Source: Gigaspora margarita
Lineage: Eukaryota; Glomeromycota; Glomeromycetes; Diversisporales; Gigasporaceae
Reading direction: 5' to 3'
Assembly: GCA_009809945.1 (NCBI GenBank)
Contig: WTPW01001166.1
Location: 153,793-217,792, forward strand
Length of the DNA: 64,000 nucleotides
Below, one piece after another: positions 23,241 to 34,899 of this stretch (position 1 is its first letter; each line of letters starts with the position of its first letter). Below the pieces are notes generated by a model, which ran no database searches, was not told the DNA's origin, and worked only from the letters and a program-made list of their open reading frames with translations. Both the position numbers and the translations under genes were made by a program.

Positions 23241-26200
23241 AAATTATATTCTCTATTAATATTATATACTTACTAAATGTACTGTAGAATATAGTATAAT
23301 AATAATAAATTTTATAATCTAGATGTTTCTCTAAATGATTAATGCAGCAAGAAAGTTTTTTTACATTAATGGACCCAGATGCATTGTATTAGAAAAACTT
23401 ATTATTAAGTATTCAATAATCTCTATTGACAAGAAAAAGAAATTTGAATTATTTTTTAATGACAAACAAATGTTAATATGAGTCCTTATAAATTAGATTC
23501 AAAAATAAAACATTTAATAGACAAAAAGTGCACTTTTGAAAAAGTTTTCTGTCACTTATCCAAATAGAATGAAATTTATATCTTTTATAGCCCATTTGCA
23601 AAATGGACTTAGGGGGATTATGTGTAATATGTAATGACTATGGCTATTAATCTTTTAAAGACATTATTGAGATAATTAGAAAAAGTATCTTATAAAAAAC
23701 ATTACAGATTAGTAAATAAAAAAAATTTCAGTTATATAGTCAACACTTTTATAATGAACTGGTAGTTTTTATAATAAAAATTTCAAAGTTTATTTTAGTA
23801 TAATTTATTATGTTTTTATATTGAACTCTAAATAATTTTTTTATAAAAAGTTCATCATAGAGTGGGTACATTATATAAAGGTTTGTTATATAAAGGTTTG
23901 TTTTATCTGAAAGTAACTGTATTCTTATTAATATAAAATTTGCAGAATGATCTTATTAATCAATTAGAATTATTGTGCTATTACCTGAAACAGGATCACA
24001 AAAATAAATTAATAATAAATAAAATGGTACAATTGTTCATGTAGATTGCATTAAGCATTGCTTATTATTAGCTTTTAGCAAATATAAAAGTTAGCATTTT
24101 TTATAATGCCTGGAATGTGACAAATTTTTTAGTATATTTGCAACTCTAATAAATAAACTAGATAGTTTATATCAAGCAAAATTTACAGAATTTCAGAAAT
24201 GACTAACTTACTATTTGTTCATCAAACCTGTAAAACATACCTAAGTACTCAATTTAATTTCATATTATGTGAACTTAATAATGTTGAAGCAGTTATTGTA
24301 GTTAATTACAAGATGTAAATTTTATCTGTGATGTCTTGAAAAACAAAAAGGCAATTCTTTGAAACACTCAAAAAAATATTATATACAACTTTGGTATTTC
24401 AAAAAGAGAAAGATAATAGTGAAAATTTGGATATTCAGGCTTATGATCATTGGATTACTAATACCAAACAATATACCTGTTTTACCTCATTATGTTTCGA
24501 GTCTGTATTCATAACAATGGACCATAAACCATAGTGAGTTAAAATAATCTTAATTAATGGAGAACACTATCATAACTTGGAGTTAATGTCAGTTATTAGT
24601 CATTGGTGTAGTTGGTATGATGTGGAAGCATGTGGATAAATTTTTCTTGAACCTGGCAAAGCAAAAACTACAGTTGATTATCACTATGCAACTGCAAGTA
24701 GATTTAATTTACACTAGTTAAAATTAAAAAATTTCAAGTAGCACAATTTGAATGCATATTAACCTGCCATTCTATATTATCATTCCACATGTTATTTACC
24801 TTTCATATGATTTTGAAATACTCTTTTTCACATAATACCTTTTTGATCGTATTATTCTCTTGGCATTTTATCTGAATATAAATGCATGTTTATTTTGCAA
24901 AATACAGTATATATCAAATAAATAATAGATAAATGGCAGGTTAAATAACAGAAGTGCTATTGATGCATTGGATTTTTTTTAATCTACAAATAAAATTGTC
25001 AATTATAAATTGCACATGCAATTAAAAGATACATCAGAATTGGGCATGATCTTACTGATGGAGCGAATATTGCAACAGCCTTCAAGATCTGAGTGGGACC
25101 TCCATAGCACATATAGAATCAAATAATAATTTATTAGTAGAAGCATCAGTATTATTACGGTAATTGCTTGATCAAAATTAACAAAAAAATCATCTCAATT
25201 AACTTTGATACAATAAGAAAATCCTATATGTATCAATAGCGAAGAATTTTACAATTAATATGTGAATTCTTAGTTTAATTGTGATATGCTATACATAAGT
25301 GTTCAAAAAAGTAAGCACCATACTTTATTGCTTATATCTAAATCACCAACAAACACAAAAGTTGATTTTGAAAAGTATTCATATCAGCTTTAAAAAATAT
25401 AAAATTTGTAAAAATTTCTAACACTGATTTTTATTTTAGAATACAATTTATGCTTTTTTGCTTACAATAACCTAATTTTACTCTATTTACTGAAAGTAAT
25501 ATAGAATTAAATGCAGGTACATACTGTTAGTAAATTGATGCCTGCATAATGTCAGAAATGGTCTATAGAAGAAATTATCTGTCAGGGATATGAGATGTAA
25601 CTCAAAAAAAAACTATCACAATAGCACGAACTATAAAAATTGGTACTTATTTGTAGCAGGATACCATACAATATGTATAATTAGAAGTCATCAAGATATT
25701 ACTACCCAGATAATATATCAGCATCTTGGTATAATCTACTTTCGATAATATAACTTTATACCTATGTATCGCCCAATATAATACATTTAGCCAACAACCA
25801 GAAACCGACACCAGTAAAAAAAACTAAAGAATAAAAAAATTGACAAGCCATCGAAAAATACTAGGAAATCAGAATCTGATATAAGTCCGAAGCAAAAAAT
25901 GCATGCATTTACGTTAAATTCTTATGTGTAACCTAGAGAACTATTAAGCTGAGTTACACTGATTGCTGATCATCACGGGAGCCTACTATTCTTAATTTTT
26001 ATTGGATGTTTCGACATACATTGCATAGACGTGCATTCACTTTTGATCAAACAGATATCTCCTCGCTATGCTTCGGACAAAAATTTTTTGGGCGTATTTT
26101 TTAGGGTTAGGAGTTAAGGTTAAAGGTTAGTTTTAGAGTAGAATTTATATTAAATAAGTATTAGTGGGGTTGGAAGGTTAAATAGAAACCCACATTTGCA

Positions 26201-26356
26201 ATTTAATTATCTGCGACATCAATTATCTGCATATTAGATTTGATTGGTTGATGATCATGTTTATTGTTTACATTTATTAATCAACAAAATCAGATGTTTA
26301 AAGCGGGTTGTAATGTTCCACGTACGTAATTTTAAATTTTTTAATCGAATTTCAAT
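23241..26356. other. Long gene-poor stretch
   Basis: No intact gene. On the minus strand 24480-24640 reads, with stops, like decayed coding sequence (one frame gives LTHYGLWSIVMNTDSKHNEV), family not recognised. At 25293 the sequence AAGTGTTCAAAAAAGTAAGC after TA resembles a Tc1-like left end without a visible partner. From about 25838 the DNA is paralogous to 7640-7905, including ATTGACAAGCCATC and the MITE right end near 26210, and forms the 5' flank of F-box/LRR copy 2. 26105-26145 is TTAGGG-like. Confidence 0.45.
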
Positions 26357-27538
26357 ATGATAACATTACCAAATGAATGTTACTATATGATATTTAATAA
26401 CCTCTGGCCTGATCATGGAAACTTATTTTTGTGTTCTCTTGTAAACCGTCAATGGTGTAGATTAATTATTCCAATCTTGTGGAATGATCCGGAAGAACAT
26501 TTCACTGATATAAGACTTATAAGAATATTTCTTTTAACTTTAAATGCTGAAGAACAAGCTCTATTAATTCCTTTTAATATAACACTTCCAAATCATCCCA
26601 AACCATTATTTGAATATATAAATTATATCACATCTATTAATGATTATTTGTATTATGGAATTAGAAAATGGCTTTATGATATGAAATATGATATAAAATA
26701 TAAACCATTTATAACAGAATACGAGTTGGAAAATGCTGTTAAATGTTCTTTAATTACAATGTTTCTACGAACTAATAAGAATCTTAAATATCTACATCTT
26801 AATGGAATTCTTTGTAATCAATTAATACTTGAAGGTCTTTATAAAAATAATACAATTACCACTATTACCACTATGAATTTATATAAGATTGATGATAATT
26901 TTAAATCTAAGGCAATAGATACTTTAGTAAAGATCCTTTATAAAAATTCTACTTTGATCTCTTTAGACCTTTTTGACAATAATTTGGGGTTTGAAATAGT
27001 AAAACCACTAATAAATGCACTTTACAAAAACAATACACTGAATTATTTGAATCTTAATAGTAATAATCTTGGATCAGAAGGAGGAAAGGCATTAGCAAAT
27101 TTACTTTGTAAGAACACCACGATAACTTCTTTGTATCTTACTAATAATAAGCTTAAATCTGAAGGATCAAAAGCATTAATAGATACACTTTATAAGAATT
27201 CCATATTGAAAAATTTGAGCCTTTGGCATAATGGTCTTGGATTATGCGAAGGAAAAGCATTAGCAGACGTAATTTGCAAAAATACCGCGTTAACTAGTTT
27301 GAATCTTGGTTATAATAATCTTGGTTCAGAAGGGGCAAAAGCATTAGCAGATGCACTTTGTAAGAACACCACCTTGACTTCTCTGAACCTTAGTATTAAT
27401 AATATTGGATTGGAGGGAGGAAAAGCATTAGCAGATGTACTTTGCAAGAACTCCGTGTTGAAAGATTTGAATCTTAACTCAAATAGAATTGGATCAGACA
27501 CTTTGCAAGAACATCACGCTGACTTTTTTAGATGTTAA
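26357..27538 (+). CDS. F-box and LRR protein, copy 2, altered C-terminus
   Basis: 393 residues, ATG 26357. F-box residues 3-42 and six complete 28-residue LRRs match copy 1 closely. In the next repeat the frame jumps: GSD is followed by TLQEHHADFFRC and a stop. Relative to copy 1, two repeats plus 23 bp (about 191 bp) are missing between GGATCAGA and CACTTTGC; 23 is not a multiple of three, so the old C-terminus follows out of frame up to 27599. Two small in-frame duplications also distinguish it: a repeated GATATGAAATAT and a repeated ATTACC unit (giving TITTITT). The core could still act as an SCF substrate receptor with a shorter solenoid; expression is unknown. Confidence 0.8.
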   Translation: MITLPNECYYMIFNNLWPDHGNLFLCSLVNRQWCRLIIPILWNDPEEHFTDIRLIRIFLLTLNAEEQALLIPFNITLPNHPKPLFEYINYITSINDYLYYGIRKWLYDMKYDIKYKPFITEYELENAVKCSLITMFLRTNKNLKYLHLNGILCNQLILEGLYKNNTITTITTMNLYKIDDNFKSKAIDTLVKILYKNSTLISLDLFDNNLGFEIVKPLINALYKNNTLNYLNLNSNNLGSEGGKALANLLCKNTTITSLYLTNNKLKSEGSKALIDTLYKNSILKNLSLWHNGLGLCEGKALADVICKNTALTSLNLGYNNLGSEGAKALADALCKNTTLTSLNLSINNIGLEGGKALADVLCKNSVLKDLNLNSNRIGSDTLQEHHADFFRC

Positions 27539-30500
27539 ATGTAATGATATTAACTTTATTATAAAATCGAACAATTCCAGTATTGAAATATTGCAATAAA
27601 GTATAATAAATTAAATTAAAACTTATTTTTAAAATTCATCTGACAATGCTTTAGCAAATAATACATTTGTAAATTATTATAAATTTTATTTTGTTTATAT
27701 TTAATATTACATGTAAAAAATTTAACAAGCTTATACAATGATATCATTGAAGGAGAGAACGATAATACATAATTATTTAAAAACAATAACCCATCGATAA
27801 TTTTAATGTTTGATCACATTAGTGATTATTGCATTTGCCTCGTAATACACATCATCAATATTTGGTATGGCAAATATTACTTTTACGAAATGAACAACCC
27901 TTAGTTTTGCAGTTTCTTCTGTTATAAATGCAGTTGCTTTTTACTTCTTGCATGTTTAGTCTCTTGTTTCTGAATCGTTGGATTATTTTTAGTCATACGT
28001 AATGTTTTTTTAGTTGTGTCTTGTGACAGTGTCAAATTTTGCTATTCTGCACTTTTCTTAGAGATAAAAGTGCCAGGTGGAATAATATTAAGTGCTGGAT
28101 ATTCGTTAGTGTTCAGTGATCCTAATTCACTTGCCAGGTCTATATTACATATTTATTAATAATAAGATTTATTTTATTAATAATTTTTAATAACAAATTA
28201 ATCCGTAACCCGATGAGTCTGACAAATTACAGCATAAATTCTTCGATAGGATATTTTTCAGGTTTTATATTTAGCTCATCAGTATTTACAATTTTAAGCA
28301 CCATAAATATATGAAAACCTAAGTATTTGAACTTTGGATCTTCATGTGTACTTGTAGGGGTTCGCGAAAATGTCAAAATTGAACGATTTATAATATTTTT
28401 TTTTCGAATAAAAAATAATTAAATTTAAAATGAATTTTTATTTTAGAGGGGTGTTACAGTAATTCTACGGAAGCCAATTTTTATGTTGTAAATATCATAA
28501 TAAAATATCAGAAAATACAAATCTCAAAGAGCTATTATAAAATTTTATTAATATAACTGCTTTTGTGCTTTAAGTAAAATGATCCATATCTTATTCTAAA
28601 TTGATTTGCGCAAAAAACATTTTTTTTAAAATTTGTCATTCACCCCCTTTTCAGTAACATACCTCCCATTTAATTAATATATTACATTTGCTTTATGAAA
28701 TCAATATTAAATCAGCGCAATAGAATTTGACATACCAGGTATTGTATGTCATATTCTGATCGAGATTAATTTTAACCTGATACATTAATTCAGATCATGA
28801 ATTGATATACACACAATAAAAAAAAATTGAAGAAAATATTTGATAAGCTTAAATGTAGTTTATGTGGCTATGAATCTTGATTCTTGATCAAAACCTGAAC
28901 CTGCAATATGATATAATCATTGACATCTGTAAAAGAAGTAGAATTTAAATCCGTGAGATCGAACCATTATTGTTCTATTTAAAACTAGGCCTAATCAATT
29001 AAACATTATTAATTTATTACCAACTAGCAGTTATTGTAATCAATTTTATGTAATATAAAAATAGCATTGTTGATTCAGTTAAATAAATCCGATAACGTAT
29101 AAAGAATTGTTAGATAATTTGGGCAATTAATATAAATATTGAAAAATTCGTAATTCAATTACAAGTATTCAGCTTGGATAGTCAACTAATCTAATTTTAA
29201 GATTTATTGTTTTTTCTTAACTGTTAAGCAAAAAAAAAAATTTAAAAAAAAAAAAATAAATAAATAAAAATCAAATTTTAACACAGCGCTCAACTAACAA
29301 AATACTGATCCATTTATTATTTATTTACCGATATTAATTTTTTAAAAACTATGCTCAATTGAATAATAAACTGATTCTTTTATACTTTATACAGTATTTA
29401 TAGTTAGCGATATTACCTTAATTAATTTTTAAATTAATATTTGCTATTATTCTTTTCAATATTAAAATGATTATTTCTCTTTAGCATACTATATACTAAT
29501 TTTATTTCCACTTTAACATACTGCTAAAAACTAAATTGTTTCACACTTTAACGCACTACAATATTATCACTCTATTATCATTCGTTTTATAATAATCAAA
29601 TATACATGCCAAATCAAGATGAAATATTCTTATTGAGAATATACATGTAATATTGTTATGATATAAATTATGTAAATGATTTAAATTATGTAAATTAATG
29701 CGATTGGATTAACCACGCTAAATTTCCTTGTCTCTGATTTATATTCGCAATATTTATAACACTTGAAGAAAAGTCGCATGTATGCCGAGTTTTTCATTGA
29801 GAAAAGAGAGATTATTCATATTCTTTCCAATGTTAAGTAGGATTATTAAATCTATATTCTTTTTTTTTTTATTTAATAATTTGTCCAGTAATTTTTTGAC
29901 TTGATCAAAGCATCAAGCCACTGAAGATGTTGTAGACTAGCATCTTATGAGGATTCAATTGCTCATAATGAATAATGTTACTCAATTACTTAAGATATAA
30001 TTGATTTATCCCTAAATAACCATATAATGCAATCTATGTACTTATTTTAAAAGTAATATTAACTATCAATTTTTTTTAATTGTTATAGTAAAGTAGCCTA
30101 GATAATCTTCTATCCAGCATATAACCAATACAATCAATATTCAAGTTTTTTGAATTACATTTATACCCAGATTAAAAAAATTAGTCTTTTAATTCTAAGT
30201 GAATATTATATTTTGAGATTCCTACTCTTTAACAAAATACAAATAATATTAACTTATCATTCAATTTTTAAGCAAAAATAATATGAGCACATAGTATTGC
30301 ACGTGTAACGCACATGATCGAATGACATAAGCAAAATTTAACTACTATCTTAAATCTTTAGTAATTTATGCGGCGTGAAGGGTAATAGAAATTTATTGCA
30401 TCAGAACCCTATACGTACCTGAATATAAATGAAATAATATGAATAATGATCATCATAAAACGATAACTGCGTAACATTAATTACAAGTTTGTTGTTCAGT

Positions 30501-30620
30501 ATTTAAGTACATCTGTGTAGTAAATGCCATAAATATTTTATCAAACGTTTCACCTTACTTCGATGTTTCATAAATTCGTTCTAAATCCTTTCCTTCTAAT
30601 TGTAAAATATAGACCCAGCC
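27539..30620. other. Spacer and 5' flank of Sel1 copy C
   Basis: Paralogous to 9319-13231, without the MITE and foldback insertions. Includes the minus-strand cysteine-rich remnant (27820-28135), here broken by more frameshifts, and one private insertion at about 28942-29022. Confidence 0.7.
28942..29022 (-). other. Private 80-bp insertion with tRNA-like box
   Basis: Absent at the matching place in the other spacer (near 10655). Read on the minus strand it has GGTTCGATCTC, close to the B box of tRNA promoters, and TTGATTAGGCC upstream as a weak A box. Possibly a SINE or tRNA fragment; weak. Confidence 0.3.
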
Positions 30621-32368
30621 ATTATAAGCGCAAATAAAAGAGAGAAATTTGAAAGGTCTTTAAAATCTGCCGAAAGTGGTGATTCTGATAAACAATACAA
30701 CCTTGGAGTCTGCTATGAAAAAAGCATGGGCACAGCCAGGGATGAAAAAAAAGCATTTGAATGATATTTGAAATCTGCTAAAGATGGAAATTTCCGAGGA
30801 CAATGCTACATTGAAAGTTACTATGAAAAAGGCGTAGGCACTGCCAAGGATGAAATTAAGGCATTTGAATGGAATTTGAAATCTGCTGAAGGTGGTAATT
30901 CTCAAGGACATTGCAATCCTGATTCTGCTATGGAAAAGCTATGGCACAGTCAAGGATGAAATTAAGATATTTGAATGGTATTTGAAATCTGCTAAAAGTG
31001 GCAAATTCTCAAGGACAATGCAATCTTTGATTCTGCTATGGCAAAGGCATAGGCACAGTCAAGGGTGGAATTAAGGCATTTTAATGGTATTTGAAATCTG
31101 TTGAAGGTGGCAATGCTTAAGAACAATGCAATATAAAGGGCATAGGCACAGATAAAGATGAAAAAATACATTTGAATGGTATTTGAAATCTGCTAAGGTG
31201 GCAATTCGGATGGACAGTATAATCTTAGAATCTACTATGGCTAAAAGTGGCAATCCGAGTGGACAATGCAATCTTGGGTTCTGCTACCACCACGGCAGAG
31301 GCACTACCAAGAATGAAAAAGACATTTTTGAATGGTATTTAAAATCTGTTAAAGGTAGTGATTTTTCATCACAAAATAATATTGGATACTGCGATGAAAA
31401 AGGCATAGGCACAACCAAGGATGAAAAAAAAGCATTTAAATGGTATTTAAAATCTGCTGAAAATGCCCATACAGTGGTCATTATAAAGTTGGATTATTTA
31501 AAGAGACTGTATTGGAACATTCCTAACTAAGAAAAGACCGATAAATGGTTACAAGAAACAAAGAGTAATTAATATAGATGAAAACCAATTGCAAAAATGT
31601 TCACGACGGTTTTAAAAAAGATTATCGTCTGAAAATAATTTATCAATATCATTTATTCCATTTAATCAATTTTAATTTATAGAAAAGATCGGAGAAGGAG
31701 GCTTTGCAACTGTTTATACTGCCAATTGGACGCGCGAAGTTGCAACTGGCATTGAAAAAAAATTTTTGTACTTAAATTAATTAATGGACTAAAAAATAGC
31801 TACCAATAATTTATAAAAGAGGTAAACGCTTGATATAACATAAATATATTTATGAAATTTTATTAATATCTATAATTTTTAAAGTTATTGTATATACTAA
31901 AATTGGATCGAAAAGTCTTACATTTTTACAATATTATGGAGTATTGAAAGATGAAATATATTTTAGTTATGTAACACGCAGAAAAGGGATTTTTACGAAA
32001 GATTCTTGAAGAAATCGCAGAAATAAAAGAGAGAAAAAAATTAGAATTATTATCTTATATTGCATTAGACTTCAATTGCATGATATTATTCTTTGTGATT
32101 TACATAGTGGAAATATAATACGTATATTGGTGATTTAGGATTTGCAATTGCAATTAATAAAACATTAGATACGGATTCTAAAGGAATTTATGGAGTTTGA
32201 CCATACATAGCTCCAGAGATTTTGCGTATTGAAAGCAGGTTTATTAAATCATCAGATATTTATTTATTTGGAATGATAATATGGGAAATTTTTTAGGAAG
32301 AATTGTATTTTCCGAATACAAAGATTCACATATGAAAATTTGTGTGGGATTTAAGCCAACTGTTATTA
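30621..32368 (+). pseudogene. Sel1 repeat kinase pseudogene (copy C)
   Basis: The start ATG of the intact gene is ATT here and a stop follows within five codons. About eleven decayed 36-residue repeats run to 31550, with several frameshifts and stops. The kinase part is recognisable: GEGGFATVYTANW at 31692, a broken invariant-Lys region (31745-31780), an intron-like GTAAAC at 31822, then an HxDLHSGN remnant (32092) and SDIYLFGM (32257). It ends where TTTAAGCCAACTGTTATTA meets foreign DNA at about 32368; a displaced piece lies at 33394-33440. Confidence 0.88.
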
Positions 32369-32739
32369 TCTGGTATAATATTGATCACTTTATGATTATC
32401 TGAAAACTCAACTTTCAATCACTCCATATTAAAAATACTCATTTTTTGGTTATTTTATTAGAAACTTTATTTTTGGAAAGCAAAGCATTTACCCGTATTA
32501 GTTTACAGTTAATAGTAAAAACAGTTACATTTATGAATATAATTTCAAATTTATTTTTAGTTCATAACTTTGTGGGAGGAAGTTGAATAATGATATTATT
32601 AACTATACATAAAGGTTTTCGACGTTTTCCATAAGAAGTCAACATCGGAAAATCAGAGGATAAGGAGGTTTAAAAGGCGCCGTTACAGAAGAATAAGGGT
32701 GAGTTTGAGTTTGAGGTTTTTCCTAACTTTATTTGAATT

Positions 32740-32990
32740 TTGAACTTGAGGCAAAACTTGAATTGCTGTAGGAACTTCTATTGCTTGTGCCATAGAAATT
32801 TCTGTTGCTTGTGCCATAGAAATTTCTGTTGCTTGTGCCATAGTAATTTCAATTGCCTATGCTGTGGAAGTTTGCATTGCTTGTGCCGTAGAAATTTTGT
32901 TGCTTGTGCTATAGGAACTTCAACTACTTGTGCTGTATGAATTTGGGTTCTAAGAAATTGGGTTGCTTGTGTTGGGTCGTTTGTGCTTCA
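32740..32990 (-). repeat. 24-bp tandem repeat, octapeptide-coding on minus strand
   Basis: Units of ATTTCTGTTGCTTGTGCC type repeat about eight times with decay. The length is a multiple of three; on the minus strand the cleanest units read TEISMAQA repeats, then run into a Lys/Leu-rich tail ending near 32692. Frames break in the left part. It may be a fragment of a repeat protein. Confidence 0.55.
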
Positions 32991-33263
32991 GGAAGTTCAA
33001 TTTCATAATCTCAACAGTTGTATAGTTTAAATTGTAATAAGTTAATAAAAAATGTTAAATCTGAAGTGTTTTAAAATTATAACATACAAATATCCAAATA
33101 TATATTGAACTTGAATAAAAGCAAAGAACAAGAGGCAAATGAAAGAAAATTAGTAAGCAAAAGTAAAAAAGCAAACAATGGAAAGTTTAAATGATTAGAA
33201 AGTGATTGAATAATAAATATACAAAAAACAACAGCGCTTGCATCAGATATTATGGATAAAAAT

Positions 33264-33390
33264 GTTATCAGTTAAGTTGTAATAAAAACTGATTATTTCT
33301 AGGTTTCTATATAATTCACATGACTTCACCACATGATTTACATAATAACCTAGCAATAAATTAATTATTATTTACAACTTAACCAATAAC
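33264..33390. mobile_element. 127-bp hairpin MITE
   Basis: Inverted arms GTTATCAGTTAAGTTGTAA and GTTATTGGTTAAGTTGTAA around a centre with CTAGG/CCTAG. Target duplication unclear. Confidence 0.55.
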
Positions 33391-33393
33391 AAC

Positions 33394-33440
33394 AAGTTCT
33401 TAATAGTACAGCAAAATGCTATGTAGAACTTTTAGAAAGT
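33394..33440 (+). pseudogene. Displaced 3' piece of Sel1 kinase C
   Basis: GTACAGCAAAATGCTATG then TAGAACTTTTAGAAAGTTGT matches 3034-3070 of the intact gene and ends abruptly. Confidence 0.8.
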
Positions 33441-33479
33441 TGTTAGAATAATAAAATAAATTAAAATTATATTTAAAAT

Positions 33480-34899
33480 TAACAATTATAAAAAATACAC
33501 TTAAATATTATACCTGCTCTATGTGAAAATTTAAAAAAAATTATATAAAATATGCATTTTTAATTAATTTATTTGCCCATTCTAATTTTAAAATATTTTG
33601 TGCAACTATATAAATAGCATGAGCTATACATCTAATACTAAAAACATGTGGATATTGTGATGAAATTATATTTCATGCAAGTATTATATTAGCTCCATTA
33701 TCACTAACTATTGCTAAAAAATGACCTATACCAATAGAATCTAAAACATCATTAATTTTGTTATCTAAAAATTCTCCTGTATGTATTTTATTAGAAAAAT
33801 CACAAATTTTATATAAATAATCTTTATGCTCAGGTGTAATAATTATAAAATTCCAAATTGAATAGTCTTTTTTATTAGTCCATCTATCCAATGCTAAATT
33901 AAATTAATTAGTTATTATTTAATTTAATTTAAAAATTTAAAATATGAATTAATTTTTTTATACCCGTAGGGTACATTAAATTTTTTGTACCCGTTATTTT
34001 GATACATACAAAACCAGTAATACTGACATTGTTTACGTTAGGTTACGTTAGGTTAGGGTTAGGGTGAGAACTATATTAGGGTTAGGGTTTAGGCTATTAT
34101 ATAGTAAAATCGCTCAAGGAAAACTTTTTGTTAATGCACAGGATGTGGTTTGTATGCAGTTTCTTGCATAATGAGCGATTTTTGTCAAAACGAACGTTTG
34201 TTTTGAATTTTTCTGATTGTGTAATATTACACCTGATCTTAAAGTTTAGTGGCGACCTATAGGTCACATGATGCGGTATATGTACCTTTGGGTACATATA
34301 TATAATCCCTTTAAAATATATTTCCTAAAGTAAAATTTAAATATATTATTAATTTTTTAATAAATTAGAGCTAATTGTTGTTCTAATAAATGACCTGCTA
34401 AAAACTTGTGAGTTGGTAGTTTAAAAATAAGTTTGTTTTTTTAATGCTTCAATAAAAAAAGAATTTTCAATAACTTCCAAGGAATTCCACAAATAGCAAA
34501 AGCTCTAGTCCAAGCAAGATAAATTTTTTTAATTTTTTTGATCTAAATCTATTTATTAACATATTGATCATGATTTCTTTAAGTATTATGTTTCTTTTTT
34601 TCTGGGTTTATCTTTTTTAGAATCAACAAAAAGAATTTTTATAAGAAAATATATAATAATTGTTGATTCTGCTATTGGACAATAATTTCAATAATTTGTT
34701 AAATGACTTACTAATTCAATTAGTTCACCTTGATTCTATAATTTTTTACAAAAATTACAAGTTGCTTTATAACTTTCTTTTCTAATTTTTCACCTTTAGT
34801 ATAATAGTTCCAAACTGGATCTTCTGGACAACCAGGATTCTTTTTACTTTTTTCTATAATAGAAGTAGATACACTAGTATTTACTTCACTAGAACTCAT
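33480..34899 (-). pseudogene. hAT-type transposase (BED finger, DUF659-like), decayed
   Basis: Minus strand, ATG at 34899. The N-terminus (MSSSEVNTSVST...) leads to a BED-type zinc finger: DPVWNYYTKGEK, then ATCNFCKK and, after frameshifts, HLTNYC. Further on come AWTRAFAICGIPW and then the catalytic part, 33673-33891: DRWTNKKDYSIWNF..., HTGEFLDNKI, VSDNGANI, followed by YPHVFSIRCIAHAIY. This order matches hAT-family transposases with a DUF659 domain. An intron (ending AATTTAG before 33898) probably carries the MITE at 33961-34297. Several frameshifts and stops make it inactive. Element ends were not found. Confidence 0.75.
33961..34297. mobile_element. MITE with TTAGGG-like centre, inside hAT pseudogene intron
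   Basis: Ends TACCCGTAGGGTACAT and, inverted, TGTACCCAAAGGTACAT. Centre 34030-34095 is rich in GGTTAGGGTTAGGG. An inner hairpin AAAATCGCTC...GAGCGATTTT spans 34108-34182. Confidence 0.6.

Larger units (their letters stand above)
32369..33393. mobile_element. 1-kb insertion splitting kinase pseudogene C
   Basis: Left flank ends ACTGTTATTA and right flank resumes TAGTACAGCAAAATGCTATG, which are adjacent in the intact gene (near 3028-3046). No matching terminal repeats were found, so the type is unknown. It contains a 24-bp tandem repeat and a small MITE. Confidence 0.6.

Noticed and set aside
25293-25760. Tc1-like element from a TA-AAGTGTTCAAAAAAGTAAGC left end
   Set aside because: No inverted partner and no recognisable transposase frame; kept only as a note.
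32369-33393. Helitron as the insertion in kinase pseudogene C
   Set aside because: Begins TC but lacks a CTRR end with a hairpin; no RepHel remnant.
34030-34095. TTAGGG runs as a chromosome end
   Set aside because: Short, degenerate, internal, and central to MITEs on both sides.
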